Positions 15,547-25,978 of a DNA stretch of 64,000 nt are shown here, one piece after another; the stretch's first letter is position 1; each line of letters starts with the position of its first letter. Source of the DNA: Acidicapsa ligni (lineage in GTDB: Bacteria > Acidobacteriota > Terriglobia > Terriglobales > Acidobacteriaceae); the NCBI RefSeq assembly GCF_025685655.1, contig NZ_JAGSYG010000001.1, positions 806,001 through 870,000 of the forward strand, written 5' to 3'. The notes below the pieces were generated by a model. That model was not told where the DNA came from. It did not search any database and saw only the letters and a list, made by a program, of their open reading frames with translations. The translations under genes were made by a program, and so were the position numbers.

Positions 15547-18500
15547 ATGACTGACACCTATGATCTGTTGGAGCAACTGGAGAATGCAGCGTTTTTAGGC
15601 AGCAATGGATACAGTGGATATCCGGTCTCCACCGGCCCTGCGGCAAACCAAACGCCGTTTTATGTTGATAGCAGTGGAGATTTGAACTTCGGCTATGGAA
15701 TTCTCGTATATGATGCCGTGCATAATGTCGTTAATACGGACGCGTTAGCCGCCATGTCTGCATCATTTGGTGGCAATATGAGCCCGGCAGACTTAAATTT
15801 AGTCAGTCAATGGTTAAGTGGAAGCATCACTTTATCGCAATTGAATAACTCTATCACCTCTCAAGACTGGAGGGGCATAGCAAGCGATGTAATGATTTAC
15901 TATTCCACGAAGACGATCATACCTAGCTTATCTCGGACGTTGGCTCCAGGTGCTTACAATAGTTTGAACGAGAATGCTCGGCAGGCGCTTTTGTTAGTCG
16001 GGTATAACGCCGGTACCGGTTTCCTAGGGTCTAGCATCACGGGTGATTTAGACAATCAAAACTATGCTGCCGCTGCATATCAGCTGGCTTTTAACACTGC
16101 AACATCCTCCAATACCGCCTATGAGGATCGCTCATTGGTTGCCACGGCATTCATGCTTGGATTCAATCCGACCATTAACGGAAGCAATTCGATCAGCAGC
16201 TTGACGCCGACCGCTGATTTTAACAGTCATGCGCTCGTCAGCTTTTTGGAGCAGATGGCAGCAAATACATCAGCAGATGCCTCGTATCTGAGTACAACAC
16301 CCGTGCAGAGCTTTTTTGCGGCTCTCAATCCGTATATAGAAGCATTGGGTTTCTACGTCGTACAGCCAAGCGATACATGGAGTACGATTGCATCGGCTGT
16401 TAATACAACCAACTCCCTCAGTATCACTGGCACCGAACTCTCCCGATTAAATGGCAAGCTTGGTGGGACCCTTAGCACCGGTGGAATAGTTTATGTCCCG
16501 ACTGCGATCAGCACAACTTCTACCACAAACGGTCCAAACCAAACGGTTATCTTCGACTCTACGGTAGGGACTGATGGAACTTACTATACGTTTGGACCCA
16601 ATCTCAGCACGGGCAAAGGTGAGGTACTCACGCTGACTGCAGGTTCACCTGTCACCTTTGATGCCAACACCGTTCTGGCGCTTGCGAATACGTCATCCTC
16701 TATTGAGAATGTCACGCTGTCCTATAACGATCCGGTGACACTCGGGACGCTGGCTCTGAATACTTCCACCGGTGCCGCCACGTTGACGTTGACTGACGGC
16801 ACTCCAATTTCTTTGTCCAGCACAGACGGCGATACAGTTCTCACCCCAGCAAGCACAGATACACCGGAAGAAGCGCTGATTGCTTATCTTGGCAATCTTG
16901 GAGACAGCACGACCGCCTCGGCGCTTGATACGGCAAATTTCGACTACCTGAATCCGACCGGAACCGCATACACCGTGAATGGGACAGTATCGGGAAGCAA
17001 TGATACGTTCAGCGTGTCTGGTACTCCAGGCGCTCATGTGACTGGCGTTTCAGGAAAGACAAACATCCTTGATGCATCGGGAGACATATCACAGGACACG
17101 ATCAGCAATATCCAGCAAGCTAATCTGACCAACGTGACGCTGACCGGTACGCAGTTTGGCGCTTTCGGCAGTATCGCTGGAAGTGGTTCACTCACCATCA
17201 CCTCATCGGGAAGCTATTCACTTGCAGGAGTGAGCGGCACGGTCAGCAACCTCATTGCGCAGGACTGGGGCGGCACAACTCTCACAGGAAACAGTACGGC
17301 AGGGCAAACACTGACTGCGAGCCTGTTCGGAAACGACACTCTCAATGCTGGAAATGGTGCAGGTGACACTCTCGTCGCCGGTGATGGCGTAGACACGATC
17401 AATGGCGGCACGGGGGGAGACACATTCGGGTTAAGCGACGGACTCGCAGCCGGTTCGACCCTCACAGGCCACGGCACCGGTAATACGCTTACCATCGATG
17501 CAGACATGGATATCAGCGGTTCGACGATAACAGGTATCCAGACAACCATTCTGACGGGGGGCATCGGCCTGACTGTATCTGGAGGTCAGCTTGCCGGACT
17601 CGGCACAATTACCGCAGGTGGAGAAGAGACAACCATCATTGCCAATGGTGGCGGGACCTATTCAATGGCGAATGCCACCGTTTCCGGCTATCTCACGATG
17701 TATGCGGATGCGACGGAGGACACAAACCTCGTTGGAAGCGCTTCGAGCTTTACTGACACACTGGATGCCGACGACACAAGCGGCGATAACAGTCTGACAG
17801 TGGCCGATGGGCAGCAGGCTAACCTGACAGCAACATCCAGCTCCGGCAACAATACGCTCCTGGCTGGGAATGGCTTCGGCGATGATCTTGATGTCAGTGA
17901 CAGCACAGGCAATAACAGCCTGACGGTAGATGACACTACAGGTATCGAAGGCAATGGATATAACGATCTAGTTGCAGCGGGCAGTCTTGGCAACAATACA
18001 CTCACCGCAAATAATGCCAGCTACGATGCCCTAAGTGCTGAAGACAGCTTCGGCGATAATACGCTCACATCCGGAAATGGAGACGACGACACCTTAAGTG
18101 TTCAGGGGAGCGACGGGAATAATACTCTCACGGCAGGCAGCGGTGCCGATGACACGCTTGATGCCAGTGACAGCACCGGCAACAACACGCTAACGGCGGG
18201 CAGCGGATCAGGCGACATACTGGATGCGACCGACAGTACCGGCAGCGACACGCTGAATGCTGGTTCAGGCGGAGATACTCTATATGCCGGATTAGGTCTG
18301 GATACACTTAATGGTGGTTCGGGCAACGATACCTTCGTGGTTGCTGTTATGCCAGCAGTCGGGACATCCATCACAGGCGGTAGCGGGACAGATACGCTCG
18401 ATGTGAGTATCGCTGACCTTTCAGGAATGAATATCGCCGGAGTGGAGACACTGCAGGATGATGTCAGCGGTTCACTTGAACTCTCGGCAAGCCAATTTGC

Positions 18501-20223
18501 AGCGCTCACCACATTTGACAATGAGTCAGGGGGAGCAGAAACACTGGTCGTGATAGGCAACAGTACCTACAGCCTCAGCGGAAAGACCGTCGTCGGCACA
18601 GTTTCAGTAGCAACCACCACCAACATCGTTACAGGTAATAATACGAACGGGCAGTCCCTGTCGGCAGGCTCGACCGGCGATTACGTTGTCGCTGCAGGCA
18701 ACGGCACGGGCGACACCCTGAATGCCGGGAATGGGAACGACACCCTGATAGCAGGCACTGGTGGCGATACTCTCGTTGCAGGGCCAGGTCTCGATACGCT
18801 TACGGGTGGAAGCGGCAACGACACATTCGACGTTGGCTATGCACTTCCAACAGGTGATGTGCTCAATGGTGGAGCGGGCACGAACGGGATCAAGATCACT
18901 GCTGCAAATGCGAGCATTGCGAACGCGACCCTAGGCAACGTCACATTACTCGAAATCGAGAATGGGGCATCCACGACCCTCACACTGGCGCAGCTCAATG
19001 CATTCTCAACCTTCACTGCCGACAGTGGAGCTGGAGCCGTTAATCTTTCGGGTGCAGGTGTCTACAGCCTCTCGGGTAAGACCGTTACCGGTAATCTCAC
19101 ACTCGATGCGAGTGGCAGCAGCGGCAATTTCACGATCACCGGAAATAATACGGCGAACCAGACCCTCACCGGCAGCATCGGTACGGATACCATCACCACC
19201 GGTACCGGCGCGGATGATGTGGTCAACTCAAACGGCACTAACGATACCGTAAATGTCTATAGTGCGGGCGCATGGACCAACGCGAATGGTGAGGGGACAG
19301 TCGTCAACCTGGATGCGAGTGACGATATTGTGGAGTGTAACGCCGATAATCAGTGGATCAATGCGAACGGCAATGATGCATCTGTAACCGTCAATGGTGC
19401 CAATGATGTCGTTCAGGTCAACGGGACAGGCGGGTGGGTCGATCTCGAAGGCGACGACGACGTCGTGACCACGACGAATTTAGACGACACCGTCAACATC
19501 AATAACGATGATGCATGGGTCAACATAACCAGCAGCAACGACACTGCAACGGCCTCCGCCAATAACGATGTCGTGAATGTCGATGCCGATACTGTCTGGG
19601 CAAACGTTAATGGCACGAATGATGTCGTCTCGCTCAACGACAGCACCGATACTGTCGATGTCTCCGGCACGAACGGGGGCGACTGGATCAACGTTTCCAG
19701 TACAAATGGTTATGTCTTTGGCAGCGGAACCGGCGACACGATCAATGTCACAACCAGCGGCAACACCGTGGACGGCTCCGATGACTCAATCGATATCGGC
19801 GCTGGTTTGAGTGACACGATCAACGGCGGAGCGGGCGATCAATATCAAGTTGGTTCGACGTTTGGTGCTATCGCTGTCAACAATGCCTCCTACGGTGACA
19901 CAGCGGCCAACGGCAAGATCAATTTTGGTTCCAGCACGACAGATGAAAAACTCTGGTTCAAGGAGAGCGGCACTAATCTTGTCGTCGATCTTCTGGGCAC
20001 AACCGATACCGTCACCATCAATGGCTGGTTTGGTAGCAATGCCGGGGCGCAAGTTTCGGAAATGGATGCCGATGGTCTGAAGCTGACAACAGCGGTATCG
20101 GCGCTTGTGTCCGCGATGGCGACGTATCAAACCGCGCATACCAGCTTTAACGCCCAGACCGCGACGAGCATGCCGACGGATACGACTTTACAGTCGGCAA
20201 TTACCGCTGCGTGGCATACTTGA
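15547..20223 (+). CDS. Giant RTX protein with lysozyme-like head, type I secretion substrate
   Basis: A 1558-residue acidic protein without an N-terminal signal peptide. Residues 1-190 resemble T4-type lysozyme: E12, then FYVDSSG (D41) with NFGYG, and later ARQALLLVGYNAGTGF like the helical core of phage lysozymes. Residues about 268-322 look like a LysM module (VVQPSDTWSTIA ... VYVPT). Residues about 590-1120 carry RTX calcium-binding nonapeptides such as NGGSGNDTF, mixed with DSTGNNTLTAG repeats. Residues about 1215-1420 hold an NDxVxV...WVN repeat. The C-terminal 90 residues, with EKLWFKESGTNLVVDLLG, are a typical uncleaved type I signal. The three exporter genes follow directly. I infer a secreted wall-degrading or surface protein; catalysis is unproven. 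Confidence 0.8.
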   Translation: MTDTYDLLEQLENAAFLGSNGYSGYPVSTGPAANQTPFYVDSSGDLNFGYGILVYDAVHNVVNTDALAAMSASFGGNMSPADLNLVSQWLSGSITLSQLNNSITSQDWRGIASDVMIYYSTKTIIPSLSRTLAPGAYNSLNENARQALLLVGYNAGTGFLGSSITGDLDNQNYAAAAYQLAFNTATSSNTAYEDRSLVATAFMLGFNPTINGSNSISSLTPTADFNSHALVSFLEQMAANTSADASYLSTTPVQSFFAALNPYIEALGFYVVQPSDTWSTIASAVNTTNSLSITGTELSRLNGKLGGTLSTGGIVYVPTAISTTSTTNGPNQTVIFDSTVGTDGTYYTFGPNLSTGKGEVLTLTAGSPVTFDANTVLALANTSSSIENVTLSYNDPVTLGTLALNTSTGAATLTLTDGTPISLSSTDGDTVLTPASTDTPEEALIAYLGNLGDSTTASALDTANFDYLNPTGTAYTVNGTVSGSNDTFSVSGTPGAHVTGVSGKTNILDASGDISQDTISNIQQANLTNVTLTGTQFGAFGSIAGSGSLTITSSGSYSLAGVSGTVSNLIAQDWGGTTLTGNSTAGQTLTASLFGNDTLNAGNGAGDTLVAGDGVDTINGGTGGDTFGLSDGLAAGSTLTGHGTGNTLTIDADMDISGSTITGIQTTILTGGIGLTVSGGQLAGLGTITAGGEETTIIANGGGTYSMANATVSGYLTMYADATEDTNLVGSASSFTDTLDADDTSGDNSLTVADGQQANLTATSSSGNNTLLAGNGFGDDLDVSDSTGNNSLTVDDTTGIEGNGYNDLVAAGSLGNNTLTANNASYDALSAEDSFGDNTLTSGNGDDDTLSVQGSDGNNTLTAGSGADDTLDASDSTGNNTLTAGSGSGDILDATDSTGSDTLNAGSGGDTLYAGLGLDTLNGGSGNDTFVVAVMPAVGTSITGGSGTDTLDVSIADLSGMNIAGVETLQDDVSGSLELSASQFAALTTFDNESGGAETLVVIGNSTYSLSGKTVVGTVSVATTTNIVTGNNTNGQSLSAGSTGDYVVAAGNGTGDTLNAGNGNDTLIAGTGGDTLVAGPGLDTLTGGSGNDTFDVGYALPTGDVLNGGAGTNGIKITAANASIANATLGNVTLLEIENGASTTLTLAQLNAFSTFTADSGAGAVNLSGAGVYSLSGKTVTGNLTLDASGSSGNFTITGNNTANQTLTGSIGTDTITTGTGADDVVNSNGTNDTVNVYSAGAWTNANGEGTVVNLDASDDIVECNADNQWINANGNDASVTVNGANDVVQVNGTGGWVDLEGDDDVVTTTNLDDTVNINNDDAWVNITSSNDTATASANNDVVNVDADTVWANVNGTNDVVSLNDSTDTVDVSGTNGGDWINVSSTNGYVFGSGTGDTINVTTSGNTVDGSDDSIDIGAGLSDTINGGAGDQYQVGSTFGAIAVNNASYGDTAANGKINFGSSTTDEKLWFKESGTNLVVDLLGTTDTVTINGWFGSNAGAQVSEMDADGLKLTTAVSALVSAMATYQTAHTSFNAQTATSMPTDTTLQSAITAAWHT
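19200..19800 (+). repeat. NDxVxV / WVN tandem beta-repeat region in the RTX gene
   Basis: The encoded segment repeats a roughly 18-20-residue unit with the pattern N-D-x-V-x-V ... W-V/I/A-N-x-x (for example DDTVNINNDDAWVNITSSN and NDVVNVDADTVWANVNGTN). It differs from the upstream GGxGxD nonapeptides and probably extends the beta roll. Confidence 0.55.
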
Positions 20224-20265
20224 TCCGGTTTTGATAAGGGCCGGACTTTCCGGAAAAGATTTGTG

Positions 20266-21669
20266 ATGAAGCGCCATCTCTGGTCAGTGGGTTTTATAGC
20301 ATCCATATGTATGTTTGGTGTGCCTGCATGTGCGGAGGTGCAGACCTTCGAAGAAGCGCTGACACAGGTTTATCAAACGAACCCTACACTTCAGGCCGAA
20401 CGCGCCAAGCTGCGCGAAACCGATGAGCAGGTCTCTCAGGCGCTCAGTAACTGGCGTCCGGATATTGAAGCTACGGCTAATGCCGGTGTAAGCAATCAAG
20501 GCATCAGCGACAGTTCATCAGCTCCGATCCCTTCATCGTCGAGCGGCCTCACGCCGCGTAGTGCTGGTTTTCAGATTACCCAGCCTCTGTTCCGGGGTTT
20601 TCGAACGGTATCCGCTACCCATGCTGCCGAAAAGCAGGTCGCAGCCGAACGCGCCAATCTGCAGCTCACGGAACAGAAGCTATTTCTTGATTCCGGAACC
20701 GCATACCTCGATGTTGTGCATGATGAGGCGCTGGTCTCACTAGATCGTGACAATGAAGCGGCCCTTCGAAAAGAGCTGGATGCGACACGGGAGCGCAATA
20801 AGGCTGGTGCTTCCGGCACCACCGATGTCCATCAGGCGGAATCGAGGGTGAGGCGTGCCGAAGCTGATCGATTAAAGGCTGATGGAGACCTTGAGAAGCA
20901 TAGGGCCACCTACGCTCATTTGGTCGGCGATATGCCGGGAACTTTGCAACAGCCGCATCTGGAACTGGAGAACCCTTCCACGCTCGAAGAAACACTCAAT
21001 CTTGCCAAGAAGCAGAATCCCGGTATTGAGGCCGCAAGCGAGAGTTTCGACGAAGCAAAAGAAGAGACAACGCTTAATGAAGGCAGCCTGCTTCCGGAAG
21101 TTGATCTGGTGGGAACGAGCCAGCGGCAATGGGATCAAAGCACCTTCATCCCTGGGCGGCAGGATACTTTGCAGGTCATGGTGCAGGTCAGTATGCCTCT
21201 CTATAAATCGGGTGCGGATTATTCGCGCACACGTGCAGCACAGCAGCGCGAAACCGAACGGCGTATGCAGCTCGAAGAAGCGCGGCATCAGGCTTACGAC
21301 GATGCAACCAGCTCATGGCAAAGCCTTCTGACTGCACGTAATACTCTCGTTGCCGATCGGGCCGAGAAGGATGCGGCGGAACTCGCATTAGAGAACGTCA
21401 GGGAAGAGGCAAACGTAGGTACGCGCACAACGCTCGACGTCCTCAATGCCGAGCAGGAATTGATCGATGCCAAAACCGGGATCGTCCAAGCAGATCACGA
21501 TATCGCCGTCGCTATCCTTCATATCCGCTCAGCGACCGGCATCCTGACGGCCGCAGCGCTTAAATTACCGGTCAATCTCTATGATCCAGACGCTCATTAT
21601 CAAACGGCTCGCAGCCAGTGGATCGGATTTTCTGACGAAGAAGACGATAAGGCTACGGTGAGTCATTAG
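20266..21669 (+). CDS. tolC: TolC-family outer-membrane efflux protein
   Basis: A 467-residue protein; ATG 20266 is preferred over the overlapping GTG 20263. The signal peptide covers residues 1-24 (cleavage after ACA or ACAE). Two OEP repeats follow: the first begins TFEEALTQVYQTNPTLQAERAKLRE, the second LEETLNLAKKQNPGIEAASE, with long amphipathic helices and a PLYKSGADYSRTRAA turn. It would form the outer-membrane channel of the type I secretion system whose substrate lies just upstream and whose ABC and adaptor genes follow. Its presence shows that the element's exporter is complete and independent of the host. Confidence 0.88.
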   Translation: MKRHLWSVGFIASICMFGVPACAEVQTFEEALTQVYQTNPTLQAERAKLRETDEQVSQALSNWRPDIEATANAGVSNQGISDSSSAPIPSSSSGLTPRSAGFQITQPLFRGFRTVSATHAAEKQVAAERANLQLTEQKLFLDSGTAYLDVVHDEALVSLDRDNEAALRKELDATRERNKAGASGTTDVHQAESRVRRAEADRLKADGDLEKHRATYAHLVGDMPGTLQQPHLELENPSTLEETLNLAKKQNPGIEAASESFDEAKEETTLNEGSLLPEVDLVGTSQRQWDQSTFIPGRQDTLQVMVQVSMPLYKSGADYSRTRAAQQRETERRMQLEEARHQAYDDATSSWQSLLTARNTLVADRAEKDAAELALENVREEANVGTRTTLDVLNAEQELIDAKTGIVQADHDIAVAILHIRSATGILTAAALKLPVNLYDPDAHYQTARSQWIGFSDEEDDKATVSH

Positions 21670-21674
21670 TACCC

Positions 21675-23842
21675 ATGACTAGCACCACCACACCAGAAAC
21701 GAATTCTCCGGAACGTGCAGTTGATACCGGTCTTGCTTCGCTTGTCCTGATCTTCCGTTTTCATGGCATCGCGGTCGATCCTGCTCAGCTTACGCATAAA
21801 TTCGGCAGCGTCACTTTTGGCGTCTCTGAAATGCTTCGCTCTGCAAAAGAACTCGAATTGAAAGCGCGTGTAATCCAAAGCAGTTGGGAGCGCCTTGCCG
21901 ATACCCCGCTTCCCGCCATTGCCGAACGCAAAAACGGAACCTTTTTTATACTCGGCAAGGTTTCAGAAGGCACGGTTTTGATTCAGGACCCTTTGGTTGG
22001 CCGTCCGCAAATCCTGCCTCGTGCTGAATTTGAAGCCCAATGGAGCGGCAATCTGGTCCTTATGGCGCGGAGAGCGGGGCTCGGTGAGCTGGCAAGGTCG
22101 TTCAATATCACATGGTTTCTGCAGGCAATGCACAAGTACCGGCATCTGCTCTACGAAGTTCTCTTTGCTCATTCTTCCTGCAACTTTTTGCTCTGGTCAC
22201 GCCGCTGTTCTTTCAGGTCGTGGTGGATAAAGTCCTTGTACATCAGGGTCTGACAACGCTCGATGTTCTTGTCATTGGCTTAATCACAGTCGGAATCTTC
22301 GAGAGCGTTCTGACGGCCTTACGTACCTATGTTTTCTCGCACACAACGAGCCGTATTGATGTGGAACTGGGTGCCCGTCTTTTTAGACATTTGATTGCTC
22401 TGCCAATTGGATATTTCGAAGCGCGGCGGACAGGCGACAGTGTTGCGCGTGTACGGGAACTTGAGAACATACGGAACTTCCTGACCAGCTCATCACTGAC
22501 GCTTGTGATCGATCTGTTTTTTACGTTCGTCTTCCTTGCAGTTATGGCGTTCTATTCGTTGTTTCTGACCGTGATCGTGATCGCGTCATTTCCTCTGTAT
22601 GTCACCATATCGGTTGCTGTGACGCCGGCATTTCGCCGTCGCCTTAATGAGAAATTCAATCGTGGTGCTGAAAACCAGTCATTTCTTGTCGAAAGCATCA
22701 CCGGCATCGAGACCCTCAAGGCCATGGCCGTCGAGCCACAGATGCAGCGCCGTTGGGAAGAGCAACTTGCCGGTTATGTGAAGGCTAGTTTCCGTGTGCT
22801 CAATCTCGGCAACTGGGCCAGTCAGGGTGTTCAACTCATCAGCAAGCTGGTAACGGCAGCGATCCTGTTCTTTGGAGCCAAGGCCGTCATCAATGGCAAC
22901 ATGACGGTTGGAGAACTCGTAGCCTTCAATATGCTGGCGGGCAGGGTGTCTCAGCCGGTCCTGCGTCTCGCGCAGGTCTGGCAGGATTTCCATCAGGCGC
23001 GGCTCTCGGTCGCACGGCTTGGCGACATTCTCAACACGCATCCGGAACCGGGCTTTATGGCAGGGCGCACCGCTTTGCCTGCCATCAAAGGGGCCGTCAG
23101 TCTTGAGCATGTGACTTTCCGTTATACGCCGGATGGTCCTGTTGTTCTGCACGATCTGAATATTGCGCTTACGGCGGGGCAGGTTGTCGGTATCGTCGGC
23201 CCGTCAGGTTCCGGTAAATCGACACTTACAAAACTAATACAGCGCCTTTATGTGCCCGAAGGCGGGCGTGTGATGGTCGATGGTGTAGATCTTGCGGCTG
23301 TTGATGCTGCATGGCTCAGACGGCAGGTTGGCGTTGTGTTGCAGGAGAACGTGCTGTTCAATCGTTCGGTCCGCGACAATATAGCTCTTGCTGATCCCGG
23401 CATCCCGACCGAGCGCGTTGTGCAGGCGGCAAAACTCGCAGGCGCTCATGAATTTATCCTCGAATTACCACAAGGTTACGACACCCATGTCGGCGAACGC
23501 GGCACAAACCTTTCTGGCGGTCAGCGTCAACGTATCGCTATTGCCCGCGCCCTGATGACCGATCCACGCATTCTCATATTCGATGAAGCGACCAGTGCTC
23601 TCGACTACGAAAGCGAACGCATCATTCAGGAAAATATGCGCCAGATCGTGCAGGGGCGTACCGTGCTGATTATCGCTCACAGGCTCTCGGCGGTACGGAA
23701 CTGCCATCGCATCATCACTATCGAAAAAGGCCGTATCGCCGAAGACGGTAGCCACGAAGAGTTGGTCAAATCTAATGGCCGCTATGCCCACTTGCTCCGC
23801 CTGCAGGGAGGGCTCCATGTCAGCACAGCAAATAGCGCTTAA
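21675..23842 (+). pseudogene. HlyB-type ABC exporter with C39-like domain, split by a frameshift
   Basis: Reading 21675 to about 22169 and then shifting to the frame ending at 23842 gives one full-length type I exporter. The N-terminal domain (about 15-135) is C39-like but has no catalytic Cys at the expected site (TGLASLVLIFRFHGI), as in HlyB. Six membrane helices follow, then an ABC domain: [36 protein letters not shown] and the switch His in AHRLS. At 22169 the expected [16 protein letters not shown] join needs one extra T, so one base appears lost from a TT. Either the gene is inactivated or the base is a sequencing error; no slippery heptamer is seen. The start is ATG 21675, 5 bp after tolC. 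Confidence 0.8.
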
Positions 23843-25325
23843 AGCCATAGCCCTTAAGGCATGGGATCGGTTTCAGAAGACTTCCGACACTATTCAAAAC
23901 AGGTCTGAGAAACTATGGGCTCATCTCGAACCTCATCTGAAGCCAAAATCCGAGACCGAGTTTCTGCCGGCTGCGCTTGAGATTATCGAAACGCCGGCAT
24001 CGCCTGCTGGACGTATCATTGCCGGAACATTAATTGCCTTCTTCGTCATAGCGCTTCTGTGGGCAAGCATTGGCTCCGTCGATATTATCGCTACTGCGTC
24101 CGGCAAGATCGTACCTACAGGCCGAACCAAGATCATCCAGCCGTTCGAGACCGGCGTCGTGCGGGCCATTCATGTGCAGGATGGGCAGCAGGTGAAAGCC
24201 GGTGAGGTGTTGATCGAGATTGATTCCACGATCAGTGAGGCGGAACGCGACCGGCTGCAAAAGGAATATATGACCTCAGCGCTTGATGCAGCGCGTCTTC
24301 ATGCGTCACTTGGCATGTCAGATAATCCCGAGGATGATTTTGTCGCGCCCGAGAACGCACCACCGGAACAGCTAATATTGCAGAAATCCCTTCTGGTCAG
24401 CCAGGTTGCGGAAATCCGCGCCAAACTGTCTGGGCTTGACCACCAAATCACGCAGCATGAAGGCAATCTTGCTGCGGTTCAGTCCAACATCGACAAAATC
24501 ACGTATGCGCTGCCGCTTCTGAAGCTGCAGGCTGAGGGTAAAAAAACCATTGCAGATAAGGGTGTCGGCTCGAAACTCGATGCCTATGCGATCCAGCAAA
24601 ATCTCGTCGAGCATCAACAGGAACTGAAGGTGCAGGAAGGGCGTCTTCAGGAGGCTACTGCTGAAGTTGCATCTCTGAAGGATCAGCGTGCCCAGACCGA
24701 GGCTGAATATAGGCGTAAGAATCTCAATGATCTGACGCAGGCCGAACAAAAAGCCTCAAGCCTCCACGAACAGCTTATTCAGGCTTCCGAGAAATACCGC
24801 CTCCAGACATTGACGGCCCCCGTGGACGGCACGGTCCAGCAGCTCGCGGTTCATACAGAGGGCGGCGTTGTAACGCCTGCTCAGGCGCTTCTATCCATTG
24901 TCCCGGCTGATAGCCATCTGGAGATCGAGGCGATGGTTTCCAATCGTGACATCGGATTTGTGCATGAGGGGCAGGATGTCATGGTGAAGATCGATACCTT
25001 CAATTACACCCGCTACGGCCTTCTGCACGGCAAGGTAATATCCGTATCGCAGGATGCCATCACTCGCGACAAGCCGGTCGATAAGGCAGACAACAAACAA
25101 CAGGCTGGTTCCGAGAGCGACACCAGTGAACCAAAGGGGCAGGAGCTGGTCTATGCAGCCCGCGTATCGCTCGATAAAACCCAAATGGAGATTGACGACC
25201 GGATGGTCAACCTCACTCCCGGTATGGCCGTAACGGTCGAGGTCAAGACTGGCTCCCGACACATTATTGGGTACCTGTTGTCGCCCTTGTCCCGTGCTTC
25301 GCATGAGGCTTTAAGGGAGAGATAA
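23817..25325 (+). CDS. HlyD-family membrane fusion protein
   Basis: A 502-residue adaptor for the type I exporter. ATG 23817 lies inside the end of the exporter gene, so the two are translationally coupled. A cytoplasmic N-terminus (1-77) is followed by one transmembrane helix (around [16 protein letters not shown]). Then come the split biotinyl-lipoyl domain ([24 protein letters not shown]; second half [15 protein letters not shown]) and, between them, a long coiled-coil hairpin. The C-terminal beta-barrel ends [22 protein letters not shown], the typical HlyD end. The frame is intact. Confidence 0.9.
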   Translation: MSAQQIALKAIALKAWDRFQKTSDTIQNRSEKLWAHLEPHLKPKSETEFLPAALEIIETPASPAGRIIAGTLIAFFVIALLWASIGSVDIIATASGKIVPTGRTKIIQPFETGVVRAIHVQDGQQVKAGEVLIEIDSTISEAERDRLQKEYMTSALDAARLHASLGMSDNPEDDFVAPENAPPEQLILQKSLLVSQVAEIRAKLSGLDHQITQHEGNLAAVQSNIDKITYALPLLKLQAEGKKTIADKGVGSKLDAYAIQQNLVEHQQELKVQEGRLQEATAEVASLKDQRAQTEAEYRRKNLNDLTQAEQKASSLHEQLIQASEKYRLQTLTAPVDGTVQQLAVHTEGGVVTPAQALLSIVPADSHLEIEAMVSNRDIGFVHEGQDVMVKIDTFNYTRYGLLHGKVISVSQDAITRDKPVDKADNKQQAGSESDTSEPKGQELVYAARVSLDKTQMEIDDRMVNLTPGMAVTVEVKTGSRHIIGYLLSPLSRASHEALRER

Positions 25326-25333
25326 ACAAGCCT

Positions 25334-25711
25334 TCACGATTTAGTGTAATTCTCTAAATCTGTGGCCATGTTTGTAAACTTCTCAGAATATTCTTCTGTG
25401 TCCTTAGATATTTTGTGTGTGAGTTTTGAGAATTCTTTCATTGCTTCTTTTGATTTACGCATCGCGCTCGAAGCTTCACGGATATTTTTCAGGCTCTTCG
25501 ATAGGCCGTTGTTGACGATGTGTGAATACAAAATAGCGAGAAGGGCAAGAAGCAGCGACACCACGGTTGCCATGTTTCTGAGATATTGTGTAAAACTACC
25601 GAACTCCGTCCATCGAGCGCTGGCCATGATAACAACGGCCAAGGCGAGGATGGTAACGCAATACAGAAAATGTATTCTTAGAGTTTTAAGACTCATTTTG
25701 TGATCACACAT
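25334..25711 (-). CDS. Small two-helix membrane protein with coiled coil
   Basis: A 125-residue protein (start ATG 25711; ATG 25696 also possible). There are two hydrophobic helices (around FLYCVTILALAVVIMAS and VVSLLLALLAILYSHIV), then a Lys/Glu/Ser-rich helix of about 60 residues to the C-terminus that reads as a coiled coil. It converges on hlyD with 8 bp between stops. No family is recognised. It could be a membrane sensor or effector of the adjacent defence region, but nothing in the sequence shows this. Confidence 0.45.
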   Translation of the reverse strand: MCDHKMSLKTLRIHFLYCVTILALAVVIMASARWTEFGSFTQYLRNMATVVSLLLALLAILYSHIVNNGLSKSLKNIREASSAMRKSKEAMKEFSKLTHKISKDTEEYSEKFTNMATDLENYTKS

Positions 25712-25978
25712 TGCTGGTCTGGCGTCCTGGCGTTTCTTAGTCTAGAAAACGGCACGAGAAGCTTGAGGCAGCAACGTAGACAAGTCAACTCGCAATCGTT
25801 ATTGCGATAATTGTTCGTTAAGCAATTTGACATAATACGGATTTACGACCCAACACATAACGAGCGATTCATTGGGCAATAGGAAGATAATTAGACATAA
25901 GATACCTTATGCGACAAAGGCTCACCCTTCATTCCTATGGCGATGAGCATCCCTTCGTTCCGCAGCCGCAGGTTATGC

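Noticed and set aside
22150..22180. Programmed -1 frameshift in the hlyB gene
   Set aside because: There is no X-XXY-YYZ slippery heptamer or downstream structure, and a single missing T explains the break.
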